Part shown: piece after piece, positions 51,453 through 60,949 of the stretch | How the letters are laid out: each line of letters opens with the position of its first letter | Numbering within the stretch: position 1 is the stretch's first letter | From: Flavobacterium endophyticum | GTDB lineage: Bacteria; Bacteroidota; Bacteroidia; Flavobacteriales; Flavobacteriaceae | Reading direction: 5' to 3' | NCBI RefSeq assembly: GCF_003634455.1 | Contig: NZ_RBLC01000006.1 | Coordinates: 1 to 64,000 of the forward strand | Length of the DNA stretch: 64,000 bases | Position numbers and translations under genes: made by a program | The notes under the pieces: generated by a model | Seen by the model: the letters and a program-made list of their open reading frames with translations, nothing else | The model's database searches: none | What the model was told of the DNA's origin: nothing

Positions 51453-52243
51453 TGGAAACAGGACAAACGATACTATCGGCTACAGCACTAAGCATCGGCT
51501 ATTCTTCCAAGAAAGGGAAAAATGGCATCGCTTCTGACATCTATCTGGATTTGAAATCGGGAACGCTGACAGCTTTGATCGGCGCGAACGGAATCGGAAA
51601 GTCTACCCTCTTGCGCACGCTGACAGGAATACAAAAAACACTTTCTGGAAACGTAGTCTTGAACGGAAAAAGCATCGAAAGCTATAGCCCGATTCAACTG
51701 GCGCAGCAATTGAGCATCGTATTGACCGAAAGCTTGCCGCCCAGCAACCTGACGGTTTTTGAATTGGTCGCTTTGGGAAGGCAGCCGTATACGAATTGGA
51801 TCGGAAAGCTTACGGCAGAAGATCTCGAAAAGATACAGGAAGCCATGAGCCTGACGCAAATCACGCATCTGGCACAGAAAAAACATTACGAGATCAGCGA
51901 CGGACAGTTGCAAAAGGTATTGGTGGCAAGAGCCTTGGCGCAGAACACGCCCTTGATTATCTTAGACGAACCGACGACGCATTTGGATTTGCTTCATAAA
52001 GTTTCGCTTTTGAAACTGCTAAAAAAGCTAGCCTCTGAAACAAAAAAGTGCATCTTGTTCTCGACACACGACTTGGATCTGGCACTGCAATTAAGCGACG
52101 AAATGATCGTAATGAATTCGAAGCAAACCGTGCAGGACACTCCCCCGAACCTCATCCACAATGGAATATTGAATTCTTTATTTGAAGACGAAAATATCTT
52201 TTTTGATGCCGACAAGGCTAAATTTATTCTTAAAAACTTATAA
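51449..52243 (+). CDS. ABC transporter ATPase, BtuD/FecE family
   Basis: 264 residues with Walker A GANGIGKST (45-53), a variant signature ISDGQ in place of LSGGQ, Walker B LIILDEP and the switch His in FSTHDLDLAL. The start overlaps the permease stop by 4 bp, showing translational coupling. Confidence 0.93.
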   Translation: MMETGQTILSATALSIGYSSKKGKNGIASDIYLDLKSGTLTALIGANGIGKSTLLRTLTGIQKTLSGNVVLNGKSIESYSPIQLAQQLSIVLTESLPPSNLTVFELVALGRQPYTNWIGKLTAEDLEKIQEAMSLTQITHLAQKKHYEISDGQLQKVLVARALAQNTPLIILDEPTTHLDLLHKVSLLKLLKKLASETKKCILFSTHDLDLALQLSDEMIVMNSKQTVQDTPPNLIHNGILNSLFEDENIFFDADKAKFILKNL

Positions 52244-52261
52244 AATAAGGCCCGCATCTGC

Positions 52262-52269
52262 TATCTTTG
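52262..52269 (+). promoter_or_regulatory. -7 element of the DUF4468-like gene
   Basis: TATCTTTG 22 bp before the ATG at 52292. Confidence 0.5.
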
Positions 52270-52291
52270 ATAGACACTAAAAGCAGTACTA

Positions 52292-52798
52292 ATGAAAACT
52301 TGTCTATCCATTCTCTTCGTTTTCACGGTTTTTCTCTCCAATGCGCAAAGCAAGATAACCTTGACGCCAAAAGGTTTTGAGCCCAATCCGATTGTCGGCA
52401 GCCTGCCGCAAATGACCAACGAAAAATTCATCGAAGGCACGCAGCTCTGGGGACAAGAATTCAGCCAAGGCGAAGCCGACATTTCTGAAGTCACAGAAAA
52501 TTCGATGACAATCGATGCGCTTAGGGACAATGCTTTTTTCTATCGAAATTTGGGCGAGACTTTCTTCCATAAAGTAAAATACCGTATCAAGATTTTTAAG
52601 GAAGGAAACCGCTATTCGCTTACGTTTCAGGTCACTGAAATTTATGCAAAGAAGACGCTCTTAAAATCAGCCATTACAGATTATCTGACGGCTGACGGAA
52701 AACCAAAAGACGGTTTCCAAGATGTAAAGCCTTCTATTGAGAAAACTGCGGGCATTATAGTGGATTCGTATGCCCGATACATGAACAATTTCAGATAA
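52292..52798 (+). CDS. Exported DUF4468-like protein
   Basis: 168 residues with signal peptide (to LSNAQ). The segment NLGETFFHKVKYRIKIFKEGNRYSLTFQ resembles DUF4468 proteins with a TBP-like fold, whose function is unknown. Convergent with the methyltransferase gene (6 bp between). Has its own promoter, so probably not part of the transporter operon. Confidence 0.72.
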   Translation: MKTCLSILFVFTVFLSNAQSKITLTPKGFEPNPIVGSLPQMTNEKFIEGTQLWGQEFSQGEADISEVTENSMTIDALRDNAFFYRNLGETFFHKVKYRIKIFKEGNRYSLTFQVTEIYAKKTLLKSAITDYLTADGKPKDGFQDVKPSIEKTAGIIVDSYARYMNNFR

Positions 52799-52804
52799 TC
52801 TCTC

Positions 52805-54412
52805 CTACTCACCTTTAAGCAGGTTGATGCTTACGGTAGCGATGTCGGCATCCGGAAATCTTCTAAAGATAGCCTTATCGGGAAACAACTGTGCCTCTCC
52901 CGCAATCTTATTAAAGACATCAATTTCGACGATATACTGGTCAGAAAAACCATGCGTGGCATCGTAGGCCGTCGCCGCTGTCTTTCCTATATTCTTGGCA
53001 GCCAACGATGGATTTATGGTATGCAGTTCTATCAACAAAAGTCCAAATTTCTTGACATAAGGCGACCACTTTTTTAAATGCTCCAACAGATTGTCTTCTA
53101 CAAGATTATTCGAAATTCTTTTTCCTCTATAAGCAAAAGCGCCCGTAGAACTGCTTACCCTATCGGCAGAAATCTGCTTTGGTTCTTCCCAGATACGGTT
53201 ATGATCGAGAAACGTCCTGACATTCAAGAGGTCTTTCAGGTCGATATTGTAGTTTTCCATCAGGTCATTAGATAATAAATCCGGCCTTCCGATATCACCC
53301 CAGATTACTTTTGCCCAGATATCTGCCTTGATCAAGTTTGCCCGTGTCACTTTTAGAGCTGCTTGGTTATAATCGGCGCCTACCAAAAACAGCGGATATT
53401 CGTCAAGCATTTTCCCTCTAAGGGTTTGCCGGTCTATGACTTCAAAAATATGCTGCAAGAAGGCGCCGTTGCCACAGCCCATGTCTAGAATTCCTTTCGG
53501 CTGTTCTTCGATCGGACGGTTGAACAAGTGCACGATGATTTCGTCCACCACCTTAAAATAAGTATCATGCGCGCCGCCGCTTCCCCAAACATTCATCTCT
53601 CTGTCGACATGAATTTCGTTCTCGCCGTCAGCCACCATACGCAACACATTCGGATCGCCGAAAATCAATTCTTCAATCTTGGCAAAGGTCGGCAGATACG
53701 AAACCGTAACGCCGTAGGCGCTTGCTCTTTTGGCAAAAAACAAGCCTGTTTCTGTAAACTGGTAGTTGCCGTTCTTTTCCAGAAACCAGCCCAGATGTAC
53801 AAAAAAGTCTAATATCTTCTTGAATTTATCGGGTGTCTTATGGAATTCTTCCGGTCGGAAAGACGTTTCCATAAAGTATTTGTGGAACATGCCGTTCATG
53901 GCCAGCCGTACGATGGTAGGTCCTATCAGGTAGCCTTCGATATGCTTTAGTATCTGTTTCTGGATTTCATTCGTCAAAGCATCATCAGAGAATTCGATTC
54001 CGTAATTGATCTTGAATTTTTCGAAGATAGCATCCAGGCGTTCAAACGGAGCTTCTTCAAAAATCCTAGGATGAAATTGCGTCGAGAATTGCAACAAATC
54101 GACAACATCTTGATACAAATGAAATAGTGAAAATGCTATTGCAGTCTTCTCGTTGGTAGTAAATTTGATGGTATCCGTTGCCGTATCAATATGGTAGTCT
54201 AAAAAGCCCTGCGAACAGAGCACGCGAAGTCCCACATTCAGATAGCCTTCGTTTGCCTTAAATCGGGCTGACAGATCGGCCAAGTCGGCTTCACCGTTTT
54301 TTACTATATGTTCAAGGACTCCTTTATTTCTTAAGGCAATGGCTACCGGAGCAACTGCCAGGCCGTCGAGATGCCTGAAAATAGAACTGCGAAGGTGGGA
54401 TTTATCAATCAT
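52805..54412 (-). CDS. Large SAM-dependent methyltransferase with N-terminal winged helices
   Basis: 535 residues. Two winged-helix/dimerisation-like segments (about 10-90 and 180-250, for example LRNKGVLEHIVKNGEADLADLSARF) precede a class I methyltransferase core with the SAM loop ILDMGCGNGAFLQHIF and LVGADYNQAAL. The arrangement recalls O-methyltransferases and the AprA-like methyltransferases of polyketide pathways, but no biosynthetic cluster surrounds it. The substrate is unknown. An 8-bp inverted repeat lies over its transcription start. Confidence 0.78.
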   Translation of the reverse strand: MIDKSHLRSSIFRHLDGLAVAPVAIALRNKGVLEHIVKNGEADLADLSARFKANEGYLNVGLRVLCSQGFLDYHIDTATDTIKFTTNEKTAIAFSLFHLYQDVVDLLQFSTQFHPRIFEEAPFERLDAIFEKFKINYGIEFSDDALTNEIQKQILKHIEGYLIGPTIVRLAMNGMFHKYFMETSFRPEEFHKTPDKFKKILDFFVHLGWFLEKNGNYQFTETGLFFAKRASAYGVTVSYLPTFAKIEELIFGDPNVLRMVADGENEIHVDREMNVWGSGGAHDTYFKVVDEIIVHLFNRPIEEQPKGILDMGCGNGAFLQHIFEVIDRQTLRGKMLDEYPLFLVGADYNQAALKVTRANLIKADIWAKVIWGDIGRPDLLSNDLMENYNIDLKDLLNVRTFLDHNRIWEEPKQISADRVSSSTGAFAYRGKRISNNLVEDNLLEHLKKWSPYVKKFGLLLIELHTINPSLAAKNIGKTAATAYDATHGFSDQYIVEIDVFNKIAGEAQLFPDKAIFRRFPDADIATVSINLLKGE

Positions 54413-54417
54413 AGATG

Positions 54418-54443
54418 TTTGAGAAAAGCTATTCTCAAATATA
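54418..54443 (-). promoter_or_regulatory. Promoter and inverted repeat of the methyltransferase gene
   Basis: Minus-strand -7 TATATTTG (54443-54436). The perfect inverted repeat TTTGAGAA / TTCTCAAA (54418-54425, 54432-54439, 6-bp spacer) overlaps it and the start of transcription: a candidate operator, or a 5' hairpin of the mRNA. Confidence 0.5.
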
Positions 54444-54451
54444 CTATTTTT

Positions 54452-54901
54452 TTAGATGGAAAGCTGCCTTTTTGCTTCGCCTATGGCAAAGGCTACCGAA
54501 TTGGCAAGATTGTAGCTCCTTACCAAAGGTGAAATCGGAATGGTCAAATGGTTCTCAAACTTATCCAAGACCTCTTGGCTTAGCCCAACCGATTCTTTGC
54601 CAAAAACCAGCCAGTCGCCCTCTTGAAAAGTTTCAGAAAGATACGATTTCGTGCTATGAGAACTGAATAAGAATACTCTTGAAGTATCCGGTACTTGCGC
54701 TATCCATTCTTCAACCGACTGGTATTCTTTCCAATCCAAATGCACCCAGTAGTCAAGGCCGGAACGCTTCAGGTTTTTATCTGTAATCTGGAATCCAAAA
54801 GGATGGATCAGATGAAGGCGGCTTTCGGTACCGACACAAAGGCGGCCAATATTTCCGGTGTTGTTAGGTATTTCTGGTTCTACAAGAACAATATTTAGCA
54901 T
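54452..54901 (-). CDS. trmL: tRNA (cytidine/uridine-34-2'-O)-methyltransferase
   Basis: SPOUT-class methyltransferase acting on the wobble base of tRNA-Leu. 149 residues, the usual short TrmL form: EPEIPNNTGNIGRLC at the start, LIHPFGFQITDKNLKRSGLDYW, and the knot region WLVFGKESVGLSQEVLDKF...IPISPLVRSYNLANSVAFA. Downstream of the pseudouridine synthase gene on the same strand (21 bp), so both are probably one transcript. Confidence 0.95.
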   Translation of the reverse strand: MLNIVLVEPEIPNNTGNIGRLCVGTESRLHLIHPFGFQITDKNLKRSGLDYWVHLDWKEYQSVEEWIAQVPDTSRVFLFSSHSTKSYLSETFQEGDWLVFGKESVGLSQEVLDKFENHLTIPISPLVRSYNLANSVAFAIGEAKRQLSI

Positions 54902-54922
54902 CTTTCTTAAATTTAACTGTTG

Positions 54923-55492
54923 TTAGAGCGAAAACTCGCTGACTTCTTTTACTTCTCCCGATTGCATATCGCCGAGATAGACATTCCCAACCCGCACTCG
55001 CACAAGCCGCAATGTCGGAAACCCTACGGCCGAGGTCATTTTTCGGACTTGGCGGAACTTGCCTTCGTTTAAGGTGATGGATACCCAGCTAGTAGGTCCG
55101 TGCCTTTCGTCTCGTATTTTCTTAGAACGAGGCGCAAACCCCGGGTCGTCAATCTTAAAAGCCTGGCAGGGATTGGTTATGTATTTTATTCCGTCAAAGC
55201 CAATCTCGACACCATTTTTTAGCTTTTCAATGGCGTCTTCGGTTATTAGCCCGTCTACTTGGGCATAATATTCTTTGGTTACTTTTTTGCTTCGGACCAA
55301 TTCGCTCATCTGTCCGTCTGTCGTTAGAAGCAGCAAACCTTCGGAATCTTCATCAAGCCTTCCGATAGCCATCGTGCCTTCTGGAAAATCATGGAGTTCT
55401 CCCAAAAGCTTCTTTTTTCGCTTGAGTTCATACACAAACTGGCTAAGATAGCCGTAAGGTTTGTGAATCAAAAAATGCTTATGGGCGGACAT
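54923..55492 (-). CDS. Pseudouridine synthase, RsuA/RluE family
   Basis: 189 residues with the catalytic motif GRLDEDSEGLLLLT (Asp after RL) and KEYYAQVDG, LNEGKFRQVRKM, LVRVRVGNVYLGD. It lacks an N-terminal S4 domain, as in RluE, which modifies 23S rRNA. It precedes trmL in the same direction. Confidence 0.92.
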   Translation of the reverse strand: MSAHKHFLIHKPYGYLSQFVYELKRKKKLLGELHDFPEGTMAIGRLDEDSEGLLLLTTDGQMSELVRSKKVTKEYYAQVDGLITEDAIEKLKNGVEIGFDGIKYITNPCQAFKIDDPGFAPRSKKIRDERHGPTSWVSITLNEGKFRQVRKMTSAVGFPTLRLVRVRVGNVYLGDMQSGEVKEVSEFSL

Positions 55493-55615
55493 GGCTGAAT
55501 TTTCGGCAAATTTACCACTAACATTTGGAAATCCGGCAAATTAAAGCAATGTTAAAGATGTAGCTTTTGTTTTTATATAGCTGTAAATTAATTAGGCAAT
55601 TTAAAAACAACCATC

Positions 55616-55957
55616 ATGGCAGCAGCAAAAGACTTAGGAAATAAAAAATGGAACGGAGAACAGGAAAAAGCAAAGGGCAAAATCAACGAGGGATTCAGCG
55701 GCGAAAACCTTGCCGACGAATATGATCCGTCAAAAGGAAAGCTTAAGACGGAAATCGAAAAAGATACTGCGGGTAATGTGCATGTCGTGAAACGCGCGCG
55801 TTCTGTAGAGAGTAATGTAACTCCTACTGAAACTAGCGGAGCGCCGCTAAAAAACAAGAAGAAACCTGAGAATAGGGATAAAAATTCAGATCTCGACCCG
55901 AATCGTTATCCTACCTCGCATCCTGAAAATAAAAAGGATCGGGGAAACATGAAATAG
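55616..55957 (+). CDS. Hydrophilic protein of unknown function
   Basis: 113 residues, highly charged (Lys, Glu, Asp, Asn), with no hydrophobic core, signal or membrane segment; probably disordered. It starts MAAAKDLGNKKWNGEQEKAKG and ends KDRGNMK, reminiscent of small stress-associated hydrophilic proteins such as the CsbD type, without clear homology. No neighbours in the same direction. Confidence 0.65.
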   Translation: MAAAKDLGNKKWNGEQEKAKGKINEGFSGENLADEYDPSKGKLKTEIEKDTAGNVHVVKRARSVESNVTPTETSGAPLKNKKKPENRDKNSDLDPNRYPTSHPENKKDRGNMK

Positions 55958-55958
55958 C

Positions 55959-55980
55959 AGGGCTTAAAAACCCTGCTTGT
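55959..55980. terminator. Weak hairpin between convergent genes
   Basis: GCAGGG / CCCTGC around CTTAAAAA, followed by TTGTTCT. Short T stretch, so a weak terminator at best. Confidence 0.5.
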
Positions 55981-55981
55981 T

Positions 55982-56521
55982 CTAGTCTTCTTCTTTGTCA
56001 AATTCAATATTGGCGTGGATTTTTATTTCTTCGCCTATGATGAGATGGCCGGTTTCGGTTACGTCTTCGGCTACAATTCCGAAATCACTACGGTTGAGTT
56101 TTCCGCTTATTTCAAAACCTGCTTTCATTTTTCCAAAGCCATCTTTTGCCTGTCCGCCAAAAACGGCATCTAAGACAATTTCTCTGGTCACTGATTTGAC
56201 GGTTATATTGCCACTTAATTTATAGTGGTCGCCTTCAATTTTTTTGAGTTCTGAAGAAGTAAAATGAATTTCTGGAAATTGATCAGCATCCAAAAAAGCA
56301 TTCGACTTGATGTGCTCGTCTCTTTCGATATTGTTGGTATCAAAGCTGTAGACATCTATCGAAAGGGAAATCTGCGCGGTCTCGAAATCATCATTTTTCG
56401 TCGTCATTTTTCCGTTAAAAATCTTGAAGGTGCCTGAAATATGCGAAATCAGCAAGTGCCTGATTTTAAAATCTATATTCGAGTGGTCAGGATCGATAAT
56501 CCAATGCGTAGTGAAATTCAT
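55982..56521 (-). CDS. YceI-family protein
   Basis: 179 residues with the lipocalin-like YceI pattern: WIIDPDHSNIDFKIRHLLISHISGTF at the start, then SIDVYSFDTNNIERDEHIKSNAFLDADQFPEIHFTS. The family binds isoprenoid chains. No signal peptide is seen, so it may be cytoplasmic. An inverted repeat GCTATG / CATAGC (56541-56546, 56559-56564) brackets the promoter-like TAAATTTA upstream. Confidence 0.9.
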   Translation of the reverse strand: MNFTTHWIIDPDHSNIDFKIRHLLISHISGTFKIFNGKMTTKNDDFETAQISLSIDVYSFDTNNIERDEHIKSNAFLDADQFPEIHFTSSELKKIEGDHYKLSGNITVKSVTREIVLDAVFGGQAKDGFGKMKAGFEISGKLNRSDFGIVAEDVTETGHLIIGEEIKIHANIEFDKEED

Positions 56522-56608
56522 AATGGTTCGTTTAAAAATGGCTATGTATAAATTTACGCATAGCGATTTTCATTTTATAAAAACAAACCGTGAATTGTTT
56601 GTTAAAGT

Positions 56609-57046
56609 TTAAACCCTGTGATGGTCGGGCTTCCAGTTTTGGATGCTTTTTTTGATTTGGTTTCCAGAAAGATTTTCATCCAGCGCTTTTTTTACTAAGG
56701 CAGGTAGCTCTTCGTCTGGCGCAAACCGTAAGGCAAACAATTGGCTATCGGACAGCCTGCCTTCCAGCAGTTCTAGCCTTTCGTTTGTGATGGCAAAATA
56801 GCGGTATTGCAATTCGAGTCGTATGATTCTGTCCTGCAACAGCAAGGCATAATGTTGGCGAAGCATGAAAGCCAGTCCAAAAAAGAGAAGCAGGAGAATG
56901 CTGATAAAGATCCAGAGTAAGCTTTCTTTTTCTCTGCCAAAAATAAAATAGACACTTACCCCGAGCAGGATTAGCAACAGGGGATAAAACACAAAATGGT
57001 GCGGTGTATAGAAACGTATATGGTTTTTATAGTCTTGCTTTTTCAT
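56609..57046 (-). CDS. Small membrane protein, DUF6526-like
   Basis: 145 residues with two membrane helices (about 20-40 and 45-65) after KNHIRFYTPHHFVFYPLLL, then a cytoplasmic helical part with LSDSQLFALRFAPDEELPALVKKAL. It matches what I recall of DUF6526. The ATG at 57046 is preferred to the frame start at 57079 because the added 11 residues look unlike coding sequence. Function unknown. Confidence 0.75.
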   Translation of the reverse strand: MKKQDYKNHIRFYTPHHFVFYPLLLILLGVSVYFIFGREKESLLWIFISILLLLFFGLAFMLRQHYALLLQDRIIRLELQYRYFAITNERLELLEGRLSDSQLFALRFAPDEELPALVKKALDENLSGNQIKKSIQNWKPDHHRV

Positions 57047-57113
57047 AGGATATTGGTTATTTCCTATAAAAATACTCAATAAGTTTGAATAGACAGCGCC
57101 TTCTCGGGCTATT

Positions 57114-57530
57114 CTAACCCATAATCGGATTGTTTATATCCTGAAAGTCAGATTTTTTTACTTCTATACAGAAGGTGCTGCTGTCAACATATTCTGCTTC
57201 TGAAAAATCCAATAGGTACGTTTTCTTTCTAAAAAGTCCATGTACGGTAAGAAGAATTTTCTTTGAAGCTTCGGGCTTTTCAAGCAGAAAATGTCTTTTT
57301 TCGGTTATCGAATCTCCTATCTTATACCATAATGCATTTCGGAATCTATAATCTAAGATTACAAATTTGTCTCCAAAAAAATGCTTATTGGAATAGTTGG
57401 AATAAATTAGCCTTATGCTTCTGTCGGACCTGAAAAGGATCTTTAAAAGGCGCGAGGCTACATTAGCTACAAATTCATATTTAATAGTAGAATCTGTAAC
57501 TTTGTCTAAAGTTAATTTTGGTGGTTTCAT
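57114..57530 (-). CDS. Hypothetical protein
   Basis: 138 residues, no signal peptide or membrane segment, no recognised family. Composition is ordinary for a small globular beta-rich protein (KFVILDYRFRNALWYKIGDS; TYLLDFSEAEYVDSSTF). Separated by 67 bp from the DUF6526-like gene on the same strand. The real-gene call rests on length, composition and lack of overlap. Confidence 0.6.
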   Translation of the reverse strand: MKPPKLTLDKVTDSTIKYEFVANVASRLLKILFRSDRSIRLIYSNYSNKHFFGDKFVILDYRFRNALWYKIGDSITEKRHFLLEKPEASKKILLTVHGLFRKKTYLLDFSEAEYVDSSTFCIEVKKSDFQDINNPIMG

Positions 57531-57682
57531 TGTGTAAGAACTTAGGGGGAACCTACAATAGTAAGAATATTTCTTAAAAAAACATTAAAAAATCGATTAA
57601 ATGCCAAAATAACCCTCGAAATACATCTATAAATTAAAGAACATTCCTAAAATAATAAATTGTATAAAGTTCATACTACAAA

Positions 57683-57705
57683 AAAACCGCCCTAAGGCGG
57701 TTTCT
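57683..57705 (-). terminator. Terminator of the GEVED protein gene
   Basis: Stem AAACCGCC / GGCGGTTT with CTAA loop; on the minus strand it runs into T residues. Confidence 0.85.
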
Positions 57706-57723
57706 ATTTTTAAAAAGTCTCTG

Positions 57724-59325
57724 TTAGTTTTTGACTAATCGTTTAATCATTGTACCGTTTTGGCTTTCTAGCTTCATGATATAAACTCCCGTTGCAGCCT
57801 TTGCAAGGTCAATCGTATATGCATCAGACGAACCGCTAAATTGTTTTGAGTACACCAATTGTCCTGAAATAGAAAACACATTGATTGCATCAACAGCTGT
57901 CATCTCTGCAAACTGTATGTTCACAAGACCGTTCGTTGGGTTAGGATAGACAGACACTGAAGCATTTTCAAATCCTGGTGTCGCTAATGGAGGATCAATA
58001 GTGACTACATAATCTTCCATTTCACCAAAGTTGTTGTTAGCTACTACTGGTCCGCAAGCAAATTGGTGTCCAAAAGAAGTTGCCAATGATGCCGCAACAA
58101 CAACACGCATTCTTGTAGTACCCGTCAAAGCTGTTGCTGGAATTGTTATACTACCAGTAACTGCTTGATTTAAGCCAGTACCTATATAAGTATACTCTGT
58201 CGACTCAAAAGCTCCGTTCTTATTATAATCGACCCAAACGCCAACCGATTCATCTAACCAACCGTCGCCAGATGGCCCTACAGAAACAGAAACTGGGATG
58301 GTTGCCCCTACATTAAATACAGGAGGCGCAACAGAGCCACTATAATTGGTGTATCCTGTAGTTGCATTTCCACAAGTTGTAGTATTGTTCAATGTGCCAA
58401 TAGTAACATTCGTAATTACGTCACCATCACCACAATTGAAATTAATTGCATTTAAACAATAGCAAGTATCTACCGCATTTTGCCCAACAGAAACTGCTGC
58501 AGAAGTAGCGCTTTGACCACTTCCTGAACAAGTTATGATAACTCTGTAAAAAGTAGCTTGCGACTGGCCTGTCATGCTATAATTCAAAGAAACTTGTGAG
58601 GCTCCTAAATTAGTCCATTGGTCTGTTCCGGTCGGAGAAGACTGCCATTGGTAAGAGAACCCTGCTGCCGGAGTCACGCCAGAAGCGCCCAAGACAAAAG
58701 AAGTCTGATTACAAACGGAAGCTTGCGTAGATGTTGCCGTTCCCACTGCTGGAGTACCCGTACATGCTGTTGCGGCAATGACATCTACTGAATAATCTTC
58801 GTATTCTCCATAACCAATATAAGGTGCTGCACAAGAACTTGTTGCAACAATTGCTTGAGAATATTGGGCTTTAACCCTCATTCGAATATTTCCTACCGTA
58901 GCCGTAACTGGAATTGCGATAGAAGCTGTTACCACAGAGCCCGCTGCTGGCGAAGTTCCTAAGTTTGTAAATTCTGAGGCATCAAAAGCACCATCATCAT
59001 TGTAGTCGAACCAAACTCCTACTTGCTGTGTTCCAAAATGGGCAGGAATTGTTACAGAGAGGTCGTAAGACTGTCCTACAATAACACTAGCAGCCGTGCC
59101 GCCCGTAAAATCGCTATAGCCTGCTGTTCCACAACCAGAATTATTATTAATTCCTGCAAAAGTAACATTCACAATTTCATCACCTTCAGAACAATCTCCA
59201 GTTCCAGGCGTACAATACGATTGTGCCTGAGCTGCAGCCGAGGCCAATAAAAAAGTTCCGAAAAATAAGGATCTAGCTCCTCCAAGGCTTTGTTGCAAAG
59301 CCGAAAATAAAGTAGTTTTTTTCAT
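57724..59325 (-). CDS. GEVED-domain secreted protein with T9SS sorting domain
   Basis: 533 residues: signal peptide (to AAAQAQ), two GEVED-type domains (about 40-180 and 280-440, each with VGVWFDYNDDGAF or VGVWVDYNKNGAF and ending GEYEDYSVDV or GEMEDYVVTI), an Ig-like segment between them, and a type A sorting domain (VYPNPTNGLVNIQFAE to LVKN). The DYNxxGxF loops are probable calcium sites. The start at 59325 (MKKTTLF) is taken instead of 59403 because the signal peptide begins there. Confidence 0.9.
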   Translation of the reverse strand: MKKTTLFSALQQSLGGARSLFFGTFLLASAAAQAQSYCTPGTGDCSEGDEIVNVTFAGINNNSGCGTAGYSDFTGGTAASVIVGQSYDLSVTIPAHFGTQQVGVWFDYNDDGAFDASEFTNLGTSPAAGSVVTASIAIPVTATVGNIRMRVKAQYSQAIVATSSCAAPYIGYGEYEDYSVDVIAATACTGTPAVGTATSTQASVCNQTSFVLGASGVTPAAGFSYQWQSSPTGTDQWTNLGASQVSLNYSMTGQSQATFYRVIITCSGSGQSATSAAVSVGQNAVDTCYCLNAINFNCGDGDVITNVTIGTLNNTTTCGNATTGYTNYSGSVAPPVFNVGATIPVSVSVGPSGDGWLDESVGVWVDYNKNGAFESTEYTYIGTGLNQAVTGSITIPATALTGTTRMRVVVAASLATSFGHQFACGPVVANNNFGEMEDYVVTIDPPLATPGFENASVSVYPNPTNGLVNIQFAEMTAVDAINVFSISGQLVYSKQFSGSSDAYTIDLAKAATGVYIMKLESQNGTMIKRLVKN

Positions 59326-59561
59326 GAAAATTATTTTCATGCAAATAGCTATAAACCAGAGGATAATAATTCTAGTATTAAAATTATTTGCATTGTTATA
59401 CATTCACTAAAGTATGACTTTTAAGATTAAAATAAAAATTCTCTTACGAAAACACGGTCTAAAATACCAAATTTTAACATTCATAGAAATATTCATTGAA
59501 AAATAACGGTAATAAAAACCTATAATTTATTCTTACTTTTACTTTCTACAAAAACATTAAA

Positions 59562-60926
59562 ATGAACGACACTATCATCACCATTATCGCTTTTATAATT
59601 GCCTTAGCCATAGGAATTTTTATTGGAAAGTTGCTTTTTTCTGCCAACGCAAAATCAGAAAAAGCAGGCCTTGAAGAACGAATCAACGGACTGCTTTCTC
59701 AGATAGAACAATTAAAATTACAGCAACAGCAGGACCGCATTAGCTCAGAGAATCAATTGCAGCAGATTGCCTTGGAAAGAGAAGGCCTCAGAACAGAAAA
59801 AGAATCTTTAGCCATACAGCTTTCAAAAAAAGAAGTTGATTTCGAAAATCTTTGGGAACGCAACAAAGAACAAAAGCAAGAAGTAGAACAGCTGCAAGAA
59901 AAATTCACCAAAGAATTTGAAAACCTTGCCAATAAGATATTAGAAGAGAAATCCACCAAATTTACCGAGCAGAACAGAGAGAATATGAAAAACATACTTT
60001 CTCCATTACAAGACAAAATCCAGCTTTTTGAGAAAAAGGTAGAAGATACGCACAAAGAAAGTATTGACTATCATGCCGCACTAAGACAGCAGATTCTAGG
60101 GCTTCGCGAAATGAACGAGCAGATGAGTCGAGAAACGCTCAACCTGACCAAAGCGTTGAAAGGTGACAGCAAGATGCAAGGAAACTGGGGCGAATTGATC
60201 TTGGAAAGAGTGCTTGAAAAATCTGGCTTGGAAAAAGGCCGTGAATACGAAGTGCAGCAGAGTTTTGTGACCGAAGACGGCACAAGGGTTTTCCCAGACG
60301 TGGTCATCAATTTACCCGACGGCAAAAAAATGGTAGTGGATTCTAAAGTATCTTTAGTCTCGTATGAAAAATACATCAACGAAGAAGATGAAGTCTTAAA
60401 AACAGCCTTCTTAAAAGAGCATTTGAATTCAATCAGAAGGCATGTCGAGCAGCTTGGCGCCAAGAACTATCACGACCTTTATCAAATCGAGAGTCCTGAT
60501 TTCGTATTGCTTTTCATCCCTATGGAGCCTGCCTTTGCCATTGCGCTAAACGAGGACACTACACTTTACAACAAGGCCTTTGAAAAGAACATTGTGATCG
60601 TCACTCCTTCTACCCTTTTGGCCACGCTCCGAACCATTGACAGCATGTGGGCCAATCAAAAACAGCAGGAAAATGCTTTTGAGATTGCAAGGCAAGCCGG
60701 AGCCCTCTATGATAAATTTGAAGGTTTTGTAACCGATCTTGTCAAAATAGGCAAAAAGATGGATGAAGCCAAAGTAGAATATCAAGGTGCCATGAACAAA
60801 CTTTTTGACGGAAAAGGCAATCTGATAAACAGTGTAGAAAGGCTGAAAAAAATGGGTGCCAAAGCTAAAAAATCATTGCCAGAGAATATCCTGAAAAGAG
60901 CCGAGACAGACGATTCTGAAAACTAA
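59562..60926 (+). CDS. rmuC: DNA recombination protein RmuC
   Basis: 454 residues: one N-terminal membrane helix (IITIIAFIIALAIGIFIGKLL), a long coiled coil (about 30-190), and the RmuC nuclease-like domain (about 200-420: GNWGELILERVLEKSGLEKGREY, VVDSKVSLVSYEKY, FIPMEPAFA). It limits DNA inversions in E. coli. 23 bp before the thioesterase gene in the same direction. Confidence 0.94.
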   Translation: MNDTIITIIAFIIALAIGIFIGKLLFSANAKSEKAGLEERINGLLSQIEQLKLQQQQDRISSENQLQQIALEREGLRTEKESLAIQLSKKEVDFENLWERNKEQKQEVEQLQEKFTKEFENLANKILEEKSTKFTEQNRENMKNILSPLQDKIQLFEKKVEDTHKESIDYHAALRQQILGLREMNEQMSRETLNLTKALKGDSKMQGNWGELILERVLEKSGLEKGREYEVQQSFVTEDGTRVFPDVVINLPDGKKMVVDSKVSLVSYEKYINEEDEVLKTAFLKEHLNSIRRHVEQLGAKNYHDLYQIESPDFVLLFIPMEPAFAIALNEDTTLYNKAFEKNIVIVTPSTLLATLRTIDSMWANQKQQENAFEIARQAGALYDKFEGFVTDLVKIGKKMDEAKVEYQGAMNKLFDGKGNLINSVERLKKMGAKAKKSLPENILKRAETDDSEN

Positions 60927-60949
60927 TAAAGAACCCAACCCAAAACTGT

